Shown: in pieces, positions 51,249 to 57,962 of the stretch
Numbering within the stretch: the stretch's first letter is position 1
Layout: each line of letters opens with the position of its first letter
Assembly: GCF_019645855.1 (NCBI RefSeq)
Contig: NZ_CP080999.1
Location: 1,488,001 to 1,552,000 of the forward strand
Source of the DNA: Mycobacterium malmoense
GTDB taxonomy: Bacteria > Actinomycetota > Actinomycetes > Mycobacteriales > Mycobacteriaceae
Direction: 5' to 3'
DNA: 64,000 nucleotides
Program-made: the position numbers and the translations under genes
The notes under the pieces: model-generated
What the model was told of the DNA's origin: nothing
The model's input: the letters and a program-made list of their open reading frames with translations, nothing else
Databases searched by the model: none

Positions 51249-52730
51249 TCAGAGCGGGCGCAGCACGATCGGCATGCCGTCCTTGGGCACCGGCATGCCG
51301 CCGTAGTCCCACACCGCCTGGTATCCGGGGCGGGGCAGCTCGAGGGAATACCGGCGCAGCAGGCGGTGCAGGATCGTCTTGATCTCCAACTGCCCGAACA
51401 CCATCCCGATGCACTTGTGCGCGCCGCCGCCAAACGGTGTGAACGCGTAGCGGTGCCGCTTGTGCTCGTTGCGCGGCTCGGTGAACCGGTCCGGGTCGAA
51501 TTTCAGCGGGTCCGTCCAGAGTTCGGGCAGCCGGTGGTTCATCCCCGGATACGCGATCACGTTGGTGCCCTTGGGGAGGTAGTAGCCCAGCAGATCGGTG
51601 TCGCGCACCGTCCGGCGCATGGCCCACTGCACCGGCGTCACCAGCCGGATCGACTCGTTCATCACCAGGTCCAGCGACTCGAGCTTCTCCAGCGAGTCGA
51701 TGTCGAGCGGACCGTCGCCGAGGCGGTCGGATTCATCGCGGCAACGTTCCTGCCACTCGGGGTGGGCGGCCAGCTGGTAGGCCATCGTCGTGGTCGTCGA
51801 CGTCGACGTGTCGTGGGCCGCCATCATCAGGAAGATCATGTGGTTGACGATGTCCTCGTCGGAGAACCTGTTGCCGTCCTCGTCCTCGGTCTGGCACAAC
51901 ACCGACAGCAGGTCGTTGCCGTCCTTCCCGCGTTGCTCCTTGACCCGCTCGCGGAAGTAGTTCTCCAGCAGTTCGCGTGCCTTGAGGCCTCGCCACCAGG
52001 TGAACGGCGGAACGCTGGTGCGGATGATCGCGTTGCCCGCGCGGGTGGTGACGGCGAACGCCCTGTTCACCCTGGTGACCAGCTCGCGGTCGGTGCCCGG
52101 CTCGTGGCCCATGAACACCATCGAGGCGATGTCGAGGGTCAGCTCCTTCATCGCCGGATACAAGAGGAATCGCGCGTCGTTGACCACCCAGTCGTTGGCG
52201 ACGACCTGCGACACGACCTTGTCCATCTGCTCGACGTAGGAGACCAGCCGGGACCGGACGAACGCCTCCTGCATGATCCGCCGGTGGAACATGTGCTCCT
52301 CGAAGTCGAGCAGCATCAGCCCGCGGTGAAAGAACGGCCCGATCACCGGGACCCAGCCCTGCTGGGAATAGTCCTTGTTGCGGTTGGAGTAGATGACCTG
52401 CGCGGCGTCCGGACCCAGCGCCGCGACGCCCGGCAGCACCGGCGAGTCCCCGAAGACGACCGGACCCTTGGTGTGGTACAGGAACATCAGATAGTCGGGA
52501 CCGCCGCGCAACATCTCGATGATGTGCCCGATGACCGGGAGCCCCGCGTCGCCGAGGACCGGTTTGAGCCCGCTGCCGGGCGGCGGGTCGGCGAGTTTGT
52601 GCTCCGGGAATTCGGTGTTCAGCAGCGTGCGTTCGACAAGGCCCATGCCCGGGAAGTTGTTGAACGACGGGGTGAACCGCCGCCGCGCCTGATCGAGCAG
52701 GTAGTGCGGGGTGCTGATGGTGGCGGGCAT
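51249..52730 (-). CDS. cyp136: Cytochrome P450 136
   Basis: A 493-residue P450, the length of M. tuberculosis Cyp136 (Rv3059). The heme-cysteine loop is FGGGAHKCIGMVFGQLEIKT. The I-helix is MMAAHDTSTSTTTTMAYQLA (oxygen-activation AxxDT), and the K-helix ExxR is NESIRLV. It has no membrane anchor. The start ATG 52730 follows AAAGGAG. It hydroxylates an unknown lipophilic substrate, using a ferredoxin encoded elsewhere. It is divergent from a TetR gene with a perfect palindrome between them, so is probably under its control. Confidence 0.94.
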   Translation of the reverse strand: MPATISTPHYLLDQARRRFTPSFNNFPGMGLVERTLLNTEFPEHKLADPPPGSGLKPVLGDAGLPVIGHIIEMLRGGPDYLMFLYHTKGPVVFGDSPVLPGVAALGPDAAQVIYSNRNKDYSQQGWVPVIGPFFHRGLMLLDFEEHMFHRRIMQEAFVRSRLVSYVEQMDKVVSQVVANDWVVNDARFLLYPAMKELTLDIASMVFMGHEPGTDRELVTRVNRAFAVTTRAGNAIIRTSVPPFTWWRGLKARELLENYFRERVKEQRGKDGNDLLSVLCQTEDEDGNRFSDEDIVNHMIFLMMAAHDTSTSTTTTMAYQLAAHPEWQERCRDESDRLGDGPLDIDSLEKLESLDLVMNESIRLVTPVQWAMRRTVRDTDLLGYYLPKGTNVIAYPGMNHRLPELWTDPLKFDPDRFTEPRNEHKRHRYAFTPFGGGAHKCIGMVFGQLEIKTILHRLLRRYSLELPRPGYQAVWDYGGMPVPKDGMPIVLRPL

Positions 52731-52800
52731 CGAGGCTCCTTTGCGCTCCCTTGCAAAGCCCGGGCGGGTGACTACCGTCACCGATCAATATCCTTCGGGA

Positions 52801-52824
52801 CAAACTTGACGGCTGTCAAGTTTG
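52801..52824. promoter_or_regulatory. Perfect palindromic operator between cyp136 and tetR
   Basis: caaacttgac-ggct-gtcaagtttg has 10-bp perfect arms (52801-52810, 52815-52824). It is centred 82 bases from the cyp136 start and 45 bases from the regulator start, the expected place for a TetR operator repressing both. Confidence 0.8.
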
Positions 52825-52856
52825 CTTTTTACGCGGCGTGGTGCAAGGTCAAGGGG

Positions 52857-53504
52857 GTGAGCAGCCGCGTCGACGATCCGCAGCCGGGCGCGCAGGCCAT
52901 GCGGCGGCGTGGCGACAAGCACCGGCAAGCGATCCTGCAGGCGGTGCGCGAGCTCCTGGAGGAGAGGCCATTCGCGGAGCTGTCGGTCAGCACGATCAGC
53001 CTGCGCGCCGGGGTGGCCCGCTCCGGTTTCTACTTCTACTTCGACTCCAAGTACTCCGTGCTCGCCCAGATCCTGGCCGAGGCCGTCGAAGAGCTCGAGC
53101 AACTCACGCAGTACTTCGCCCCCCGTCAGCCCGGCGAGTCGCCGGAGCAGTTCGCCAAGCGGATGGTGGGCAGCGCCGCCGCCGTCTATGCCCACAACGA
53201 CCCGGTGATGGTGGCCTGCAACGCCGCCCGCCACACCGATATCGAGATCCGCGAGGTTCTCCAGCAGCAGTTCGAGGTGGTGCTGGGCCAGATCGTCGGC
53301 ATCGTCGACGCGGAGATGAAGGCGGGGACCGCGCATCCGATCAGCGACGACATCCCGACGCTGATCCGCACGCTGACGGGCACCACCGCGCTGACGCTGA
53401 CGGGCGACCCCCTCCTGGTTGGCCAGGACGGCGACGTGCAGCGCCGGGTGCGGGTGCTCGAGCAATTGTGGCTGCATTCGCTGTGGGGTGGCGACCAGGA
53501 GTAA
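52857..53504 (+). CDS. TetR family regulator, divergent from cyp136
   Basis: A 215-residue protein (about the length of M. tuberculosis Rv3058c). HTH region: HRQAILQAVRELLEERPFAE, LSVSTISLRAGVARSGFYFY and FDSKYSVLAQILAEAVEELE. The C-terminal ligand domain includes IREVLQQQFEVVLGQIVGIV. GTG 52857 is chosen (MSSRVDDPQPGAQAMRRRGD). It sits between the palindromic operator and an SDR gene six bases downstream, with which it forms an operon. Confidence 0.88.
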   Translation: MSSRVDDPQPGAQAMRRRGDKHRQAILQAVRELLEERPFAELSVSTISLRAGVARSGFYFYFDSKYSVLAQILAEAVEELEQLTQYFAPRQPGESPEQFAKRMVGSAAAVYAHNDPVMVACNAARHTDIEIREVLQQQFEVVLGQIVGIVDAEMKAGTAHPISDDIPTLIRTLTGTTALTLTGDPLLVGQDGDVQRRVRVLEQLWLHSLWGGDQE

Positions 53505-53510
53505 CGCGGT

Positions 53511-54422
53511 ATGGTCACGGCCATGGGGCAGAGGGGATCCGGGCGGTATTTCGCGGGCAAGCGGTGCTTTGTCACGGGTGCGGCCAGCGGCATCGGCCGC
53601 GCCACGGCGTTGCGGCTGGCGGCGCAGGGCGCCGAGCTGTTCCTGACGGATCGTGACGCCGACGGCCTGGAACTCACCGTGGCCGACGCCCGCGCGCTGG
53701 GCGCCAGGGTGCCCGAGCACCGGGCGCTCGACATCGCCGACTATGACGAGGTGGCGGCGTTCGCCGCCGACATCCAGGCCACGCATCCGAGCATGGACGT
53801 CGTGCTGAACATCGCCGGGGTGTCGGCCTGGGGCACCGTCGACCGGCTGACCCACGCGCAGTGGAGCAAGATGATCGCGATCAACCTGATGGGTCCGATC
53901 CACGTCATCGAGACGTTCGTCCCGCCGATGGTGGCGGCCGGCCGGGGCGGGCATGTGGTCAACGTGTCGTCGGCGGCCGGGCTGGTCGCGCTGCCGTGGC
54001 ATGCCGCCTATAGCGCCAGCAAGTATGGGTTGCGTGGCCTGTCCGAGGTGCTGCGCTTCGACCTGGCCCGGCATCGCATCGGGGTGTCGGTCGTGGTGCC
54101 GGGCGCGGTGCGGACCCCGCTGGTCAACACCGTCGAGATCGCCGGCGTCGACCGCGAGGACCCCAGGGTCGCCCGCTGGGTGGACCGCTTCGGCGGTCAT
54201 GCGGTGTCGCCGGAGCGGGCGGCCGAGAAGATCTTGGCTGGGGTCGCCAAGAACCGCTACCTGATCTACACGTCGGCAGACATCCGGGCGCTGTATGCGT
54301 TCAAGCGGCTGGCGTGGTGGCCCTACAGCGTGGTGATGCGCCGGGTCAACGTGGTCTTCACGCGCGCGCTTCGGCCCGCCCCGCTACTCCGGCATGACCA
54401 ACTCGAGTCGCACCCCGAGTAG
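53511..54422 (+). CDS. SDR family oxidoreductase
   Basis: A 303-residue SDR: TGAASGIGRATALRLAAQGA, LNIAGVSAWGTVDRLTHAQW, VNVSSAAGLVALPWHAAYSA SKYG (Ser, Tyr and Lys of the active site), and a longer C-terminus with a hydrophobic patch (FKRLAWWPYSVVMRRVNVVF) that may associate with membrane. ATG 53511 or 53523 may start it. It is cotranscribed with the TetR gene and equivalent to Rv3057c. The last 39 bases overlap the convergent dinP. Confidence 0.85.
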   Translation: MVTAMGQRGSGRYFAGKRCFVTGAASGIGRATALRLAAQGAELFLTDRDADGLELTVADARALGARVPEHRALDIADYDEVAAFAADIQATHPSMDVVLNIAGVSAWGTVDRLTHAQWSKMIAINLMGPIHVIETFVPPMVAAGRGGHVVNVSSAAGLVALPWHAAYSASKYGLRGLSEVLRFDLARHRIGVSVVVPGAVRTPLVNTVEIAGVDREDPRVARWVDRFGGHAVSPERAAEKILAGVAKNRYLIYTSADIRALYAFKRLAWWPYSVVMRRVNVVFTRALRPAPLLRHDQLESHPE

Positions 54423-55439
54423 CCGAACCGGCCGCTCCAGCTCGAACAGGTCTAGGACTAGGCCTAGGACGCGCAGGGCGGCGGCCGTGATGGTGTCGGC
54501 ATCGGTGGTGGGCGCGGCCAGCTTGCGGACCTTGGTGCGGGTGTGAAACGTCGCGGTTCGCGCGGTGACCGCCACGCGGGTGACGATCCGCCCCGACGCC
54601 ACCACGTCGTCGAGTGCTCGTCGGGCCAATTCCGTTACCGCCGAGTCCATTTCGGCGCGGTCGGTGAGGTCGCGCGGGAAGGTGACGACGTGGCTGCGGG
54701 AGCGCGGGATCCATGGTTCGGTGCTGACGTGCTCGTCACCGCCGCCCTTGGCCAGCAGCAGCAGCCACAGGCCGATGCGGGGTCCGAACGCGGACGTCAG
54801 CGACTCGGCATCGCCGTGGGCAAGCTCCCGGACCGTCGTGATTCCCAGGGCCGCAAGCTTTTTCGCAGTCTTGGGCCCCACCCCCCACAGCGCCTCGACC
54901 GGACGGTCGGCCATCACGGACATCCAGTTGGCGTCGGTGAGCGCGAAGACGCCGGCGGGTTTGGCGAAGCCGGTGGCGACCTTGGCGCGCTGCTTGTTGT
55001 CGCTGATGCCCACCGAACAGGACAGCCCGGTCTCCGAGGCGATGATCGTCCGGATTTCTTCTGCCACATCGTGGGGATCGCCTGCCGTCACCCCGACGTA
55101 GGCCTCATCCCAGCCCCACACCTCGACCGGGTGTCCCAGGTCGCGCAGCAGCCCCATCACCTGGTCGGACGCCGCGTCGTAGGCGGCCGGATCCGACGGC
55201 AAAAAGGTGACCCCCGAGTTTGGGGGGCAGCGGCGGGCGGCGGTACGCAACGGCATGCCCGCGTGCACACCGAATTCGCGGGCCTCATAGGAGGCGCAGG
55301 TGACGACCTTGCGCGGTTCGGTGGGATCGCCGTTGCCGCCCACGATGACCGGCAGCCCGGCCAGTTCGGGATGGCGGCGCAGCTCGACCGACGCCAGAAA
55401 CTGGTCGAGGTCGACGTGCAGGACCCAGTTGGGCTTCAT
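54384..55439 (-). CDS. dinP: Y-family DNA polymerase IV (DinB2/DinP)
   Basis: A 351-residue translesion polymerase. Palm: HVDLDQFLASVE with metal aspartates; finger: REFGVHAGMPLRTAARRCP; catalytic WGWDEAYVGV (Asp-Glu). Helix-hairpin-helix: ALWGVGPKTAKKLAALGITT; little finger from about residue 240 (SHVVTFPRDLTDRAEMDSAV). The residue at the steric-gate position is Leu15, not the usual Tyr/Phe, as in M. smegmatis DinB2, which uses ribonucleotides (literature recall). ATG 55439 shares one base with the TetR stop, so the two are one operon. It is equivalent to Rv3056. Confidence 0.93.
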   Translation of the reverse strand: MKPNWVLHVDLDQFLASVELRRHPELAGLPVIVGGNGDPTEPRKVVTCASYEAREFGVHAGMPLRTAARRCPPNSGVTFLPSDPAAYDAASDQVMGLLRDLGHPVEVWGWDEAYVGVTAGDPHDVAEEIRTIIASETGLSCSVGISDNKQRAKVATGFAKPAGVFALTDANWMSVMADRPVEALWGVGPKTAKKLAALGITTVRELAHGDAESLTSAFGPRIGLWLLLLAKGGGDEHVSTEPWIPRSRSHVVTFPRDLTDRAEMDSAVTELARRALDDVVASGRIVTRVAVTARTATFHTRTKVRKLAAPTTDADTITAAALRVLGLVLDLFELERPVRLLGVRLELVMPE

Positions 55440-56056
55440 CACCGCCCGCAGAGCTTGCGTGCCAGGCTCTCCCACGCGTCGCCCAGCGTCTTCGGGGTGT
55501 GCCCGCCGTCGGTGAGTTGATGCTCCACGTGGTCGGCGTCCAGCAGGGCCAGCAGGGCGTCGGTCTGGGCGTCGAGGTCGCCGGTGGTGTGCGCCGCGGC
55601 CAGCAGCACCCGCACGTGGGTGCGCTGGACGGCGGCCGGCGGGCCGTAGCGGGTCTGCGGGTCGCGGTTGGCCGCCGACAGCAGCGCGTGGTGGTTATGG
55701 ACGAAGCGGATCCGCTCCCGGCCGAATGCCACCAGCCGATCCAGCGGTGGGGCGTCGGGTCCCAGGGGCGGTGGGCCGAAGAGAAAGGCCTGCTGGCTGG
55801 CCCGCTCGTCCTCGTCGAGCAGCACCATCATCAGGGCCGCCCGGCTGCCGAACCGGCGAAACAGCGTGCCCTTGCCCACGCCGGCCGCTGCGGCGACGTC
55901 GTCCATGGTGACGGCGTCCGCGCCGCGCTCGGCGACCAGGCTGCGGGCCGCCTCCAGCAGCAGCGCGCGGTTGCGCGCCGCGTCACCGCGCTCGTGTTGA
56001 GGCTCTTGCGGTGCGCACACGGGCAACTCGCCCAACCGCTCGACATCACCGCTCAC
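55439..56056 (-). CDS. TetR family regulator upstream of dinP
   Basis: A 205-residue protein: ARNRALLLEAARSLVAERGA, DAVTMDDVAAAAGVGKGTLF and RRFGSRAALMMVLLDEDERA form the HTH. The C-terminal domain has HNHHALLSAANRDPQTRYGP and ends in GDAWESLARKLCGR. Equivalent to Rv3055. Its stop overlaps the dinP start by one base. It is divergent from the FMN reductase gene with a dyad (56086-56099) between, so it probably controls both directions. Confidence 0.88.
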   Translation of the reverse strand: MSGDVERLGELPVCAPQEPQHERGDAARNRALLLEAARSLVAERGADAVTMDDVAAAAGVGKGTLFRRFGSRAALMMVLLDEDERASQQAFLFGPPPLGPDAPPLDRLVAFGRERIRFVHNHHALLSAANRDPQTRYGPPAAVQRTHVRVLLAAAHTTGDLDAQTDALLALLDADHVEHQLTDGGHTPKTLGDAWESLARKLCGR

Positions 56057-56085
56057 CCCTGCACTTTAACGCGGCCGGAATAAAT

Positions 56086-56099
56086 CGGACCATAGTCCG
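56086..56099. promoter_or_regulatory. Dyad operator between TetR-dinP and the FMN reductase gene
   Basis: CGGAC-CATA-GTCCG, perfect five-base arms, 30 bases upstream of the TetR start and 50 upstream of the reductase start. The form suits a TetR dimer. Confidence 0.6.
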
Positions 56100-56148
56100 G
56101 TTACGGCGTGCAAGGATGTAGGGCAACAACCGAAAGGGAATTCCGACA

Positions 56149-56712
56149 GTGGCAGAGAACATCAAAGTCTTGACGTTAGTGGGCAGCCTGCGTGCGGCGT
56201 CGATCAACCGTCAGATCGCCGAGCTGGCGGCGGCGGTCGCCCCGGACGGCGTCACGGTCACCGTGTTCGAAGGGCTGGCGGAGCTGCCCTTCTACAACGA
56301 AGAGATCGACCCCGCGGTGGCCGACGACGTCCGGGATGCGCCCGCGCCGGTGGCCGCGCTGCGCGCCGCGGCGGCCGACGCGGACGCCGCCCTGGTGGTC
56401 ACCCCGGAGTACAACGGCAGCATTCCGGCGGTTATCAAGAACGCGATCGACTGGCTATCCCGCCCGTTCGGCAACGGGGCGCTGAAGGGTAAGCCCTTGG
56501 CGGTCATCGGGGGATCCCTGGGGCAGTACGGCGGGGTGTGGGCGCACGACGAGACCCGCAAGTCGTTCGGCATCGCCGGTGCCCGGGTGGTCGAGGCGCT
56601 CAAGCTGTCGGTGCCGTTCAAGAGCCTGGAAGGCAAGGCGCCGGCGGAACACGCCGAGCTCTCGGCGAACGTGCGTGACGTCGTCGGCAAGCTCGCCGCC
56701 GAGGCTGGCTGA
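56149..56712 (+). CDS. NADPH-dependent FMN reductase
   Basis: A 187-residue flavodoxin-fold protein, GTG start. The FMN phosphate loop GSLRAASINRQIAELAAAV, the flavin loop VVTPEYNGSIPAVIKNAIDW LSRP, and KPLAVIGGSLGQYGG are typical of the SsuE/ArsH-like NADPH:FMN reductase family. It is equivalent to Rv3054c. It may supply reduced flavin or reduce quinones; the true substrate is unknown. It ends in a strong hairpin before the nrd operon. Confidence 0.9.
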   Translation: MAENIKVLTLVGSLRAASINRQIAELAAAVAPDGVTVTVFEGLAELPFYNEEIDPAVADDVRDAPAPVAALRAAAADADAALVVTPEYNGSIPAVIKNAIDWLSRPFGNGALKGKPLAVIGGSLGQYGGVWAHDETRKSFGIAGARVVEALKLSVPFKSLEGKAPAEHAELSANVRDVVGKLAAEAG

Positions 56713-56729
56713 ATTCGAGGGTGGCCGGC

Positions 56730-56755
56730 AAGCCGCCAGCTCCGGCTGGCGGCTT
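56730..56755 (+). terminator. Intrinsic terminator after the FMN reductase gene
   Basis: An 11-bp perfect stem (aagccgccagc / gctggcggctt) with tetraloop tccg, 18 bases after the stop codon, followed by tgctgg. Confidence 0.85.
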
Positions 56756-56922
56756 TGCTGGTGCGGGGCGGGCCGCGGCGGTTGCACCGGCGTTGTCGGT
56801 GGCCGGTGGTATACCGATGGGCAAGGGCGTCCGTGACGGACCTGTGATCTGCGACACGCCGGGCGCGTGTCCAAGTTTGTTGGAGAGAGGGCTTACGACC
56901 AGGGAATTCCAAAATTGTTATT

Positions 56923-56969
56923 CAGAACATCTTGTATGATGGGAACTTGTTGGCCACTAGGTGTAGTGT
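56923..56969 (+). promoter_or_regulatory. Paired NrdR-type boxes upstream of nrdHIE
   Basis: Box 2 (56954-56969, ccactaggtgtagtgt) has CACTA/TAGTG arms. Box 1 (56923-56938, cagaacatcttgtatg) carries the core acatcttgt. They are 31 bases apart, the three-helical-turn spacing known for tandem NrdR boxes. The following 225 bases to nrdH would be a long leader; it contains a tandem ggcttgaggat repeat (57032-57053) but no riboswitch I recognise. Confidence 0.55.
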
Positions 56970-57194
56970 TTCCGGGGCCAGCAGATCCCAGGATCACCAG
57001 GCTGATCGGGCCTGGTGAACCTCCCGGAATCGGCTTGAGGATGGCTTGAGGATGTGGAAGCCAGGTCGTTTGACCCCGATAGCCGCAGGACGGGAATCCA
57101 GGGGCTTGTCGGGCCGCTGAGACAGCGAAGACGTAATACCCAAGTAGTTGCCAGTCCGTAACGAGTTCCCACCTTCCGCGAAGGAGCGGCATCC

Positions 57195-57434
57195 ATGAGC
57201 ATCACCGTCTACACCAAGCCGGCATGCGTGCAGTGCAGCGCCACTTACAAGGCTTTGGACAAGCAGGGCCTTGCCTACGAGAAGGTCGACATCACGCTGG
57301 ACCCCGAGGCGCGCGACTACGTGATGGCGCTGGGCTACCTGCAGGCCCCCGTGGTGGTGGCGGCAAACGACCACTGGTCGGGTTTCCGGCCCGACCGCAT
57401 CAAGGCGCTCGCGGGTGCCGCCCTGAGCGCGTAG
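57195..57434 (+). CDS. nrdH: Glutaredoxin-like electron donor NrdH
   Basis: A 79-residue thioredoxin-fold protein with the CxxC redox centre in KPACVQCSATYKALDKQGLA, and GYLQAPVVVAANDHWSGFRP DR, the NrdH-specific WSGF(R/Q)P signature. It reduces the class Ib ribonucleotide reductase NrdE using thioredoxin reductase. AAGGAG precedes the start. First gene of nrdH-nrdI-nrdE. Confidence 0.96.
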   Translation: MSITVYTKPACVQCSATYKALDKQGLAYEKVDITLDPEARDYVMALGYLQAPVVVAANDHWSGFRPDRIKALAGAALSA

Positions 57435-57467
57435 CAGCAGACGAACGAGCAAGGAGGTTGCGGTGCC

Positions 57468-57962
57468 GTGGATATCAAGGGGCGCAACCTGAGTTGGACG
57501 AGTGGCGACCCGTCGCGCTTGCGATCGCCACTGGTCTACTTCTCTTCCGTGTCGGAGAACACCCACCGCTTCGTGCAGAAGCTGGGTGTTCCCGCCACGC
57601 GGATACCGCTGCACGGCCGCATCGAGGTCGACGAGCCGTACGTGCTGGTATTGCCCACCTACGGCGGGGGCCGTGCCACACCGGACCTCAACACCGGTGG
57701 CTATGTCCCCAGGCAGGTCATCGCCTTTTTGAACAACGAGCACAACCGAGCGCTGCTGCGCGGGGTGATCGCGGCCGGCAACACCAACTTCGGTGCGGAG
57801 TTCTGCTACGCCGGTGAGGTCGTCTCCCGCAAGTGCGGCGTCCCCTACCTCTATCGCTTCGAACTGATGGGTACCGAGGACGACGTGAAAGCCGTCCGCG
57901 CGGGTCTTGCCGATTTCTGGAAGGAACAGACGTGCCATCAACCGTCACTGCAGAGCCTCTAG
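57468..57962 (+). CDS. nrdI: NrdI flavodoxin-like protein
   Basis: A 164-residue protein: LVYFSSVSENTHRFVQKLGV (FMN phosphate loop), VLVLPTYGGG, GYVPRQVIAFLNNEHNRALL RGVIAAGNTNFG and VPYLYRFELMGTEDD. It supplies the oxidant that assembles the Mn-tyrosyl cofactor of NrdF. GTG 57468 follows AAGGAGG. Its end overlaps nrdE by 31 bases, so the two are translationally coupled. Confidence 0.95.
   Translation: MDIKGRNLSWTSGDPSRLRSPLVYFSSVSENTHRFVQKLGVPATRIPLHGRIEVDEPYVLVLPTYGGGRATPDLNTGGYVPRQVIAFLNNEHNRALLRGVIAAGNTNFGAEFCYAGEVVSRKCGVPYLYRFELMGTEDDVKAVRAGLADFWKEQTCHQPSLQSL

Noticed and set aside
56970..57194. Cobalamin riboswitch before nrdHIE
   Set aside because: No B12-box-like sequence or clear paired core is visible; class Ib enzymes are not expected to be B12-controlled.
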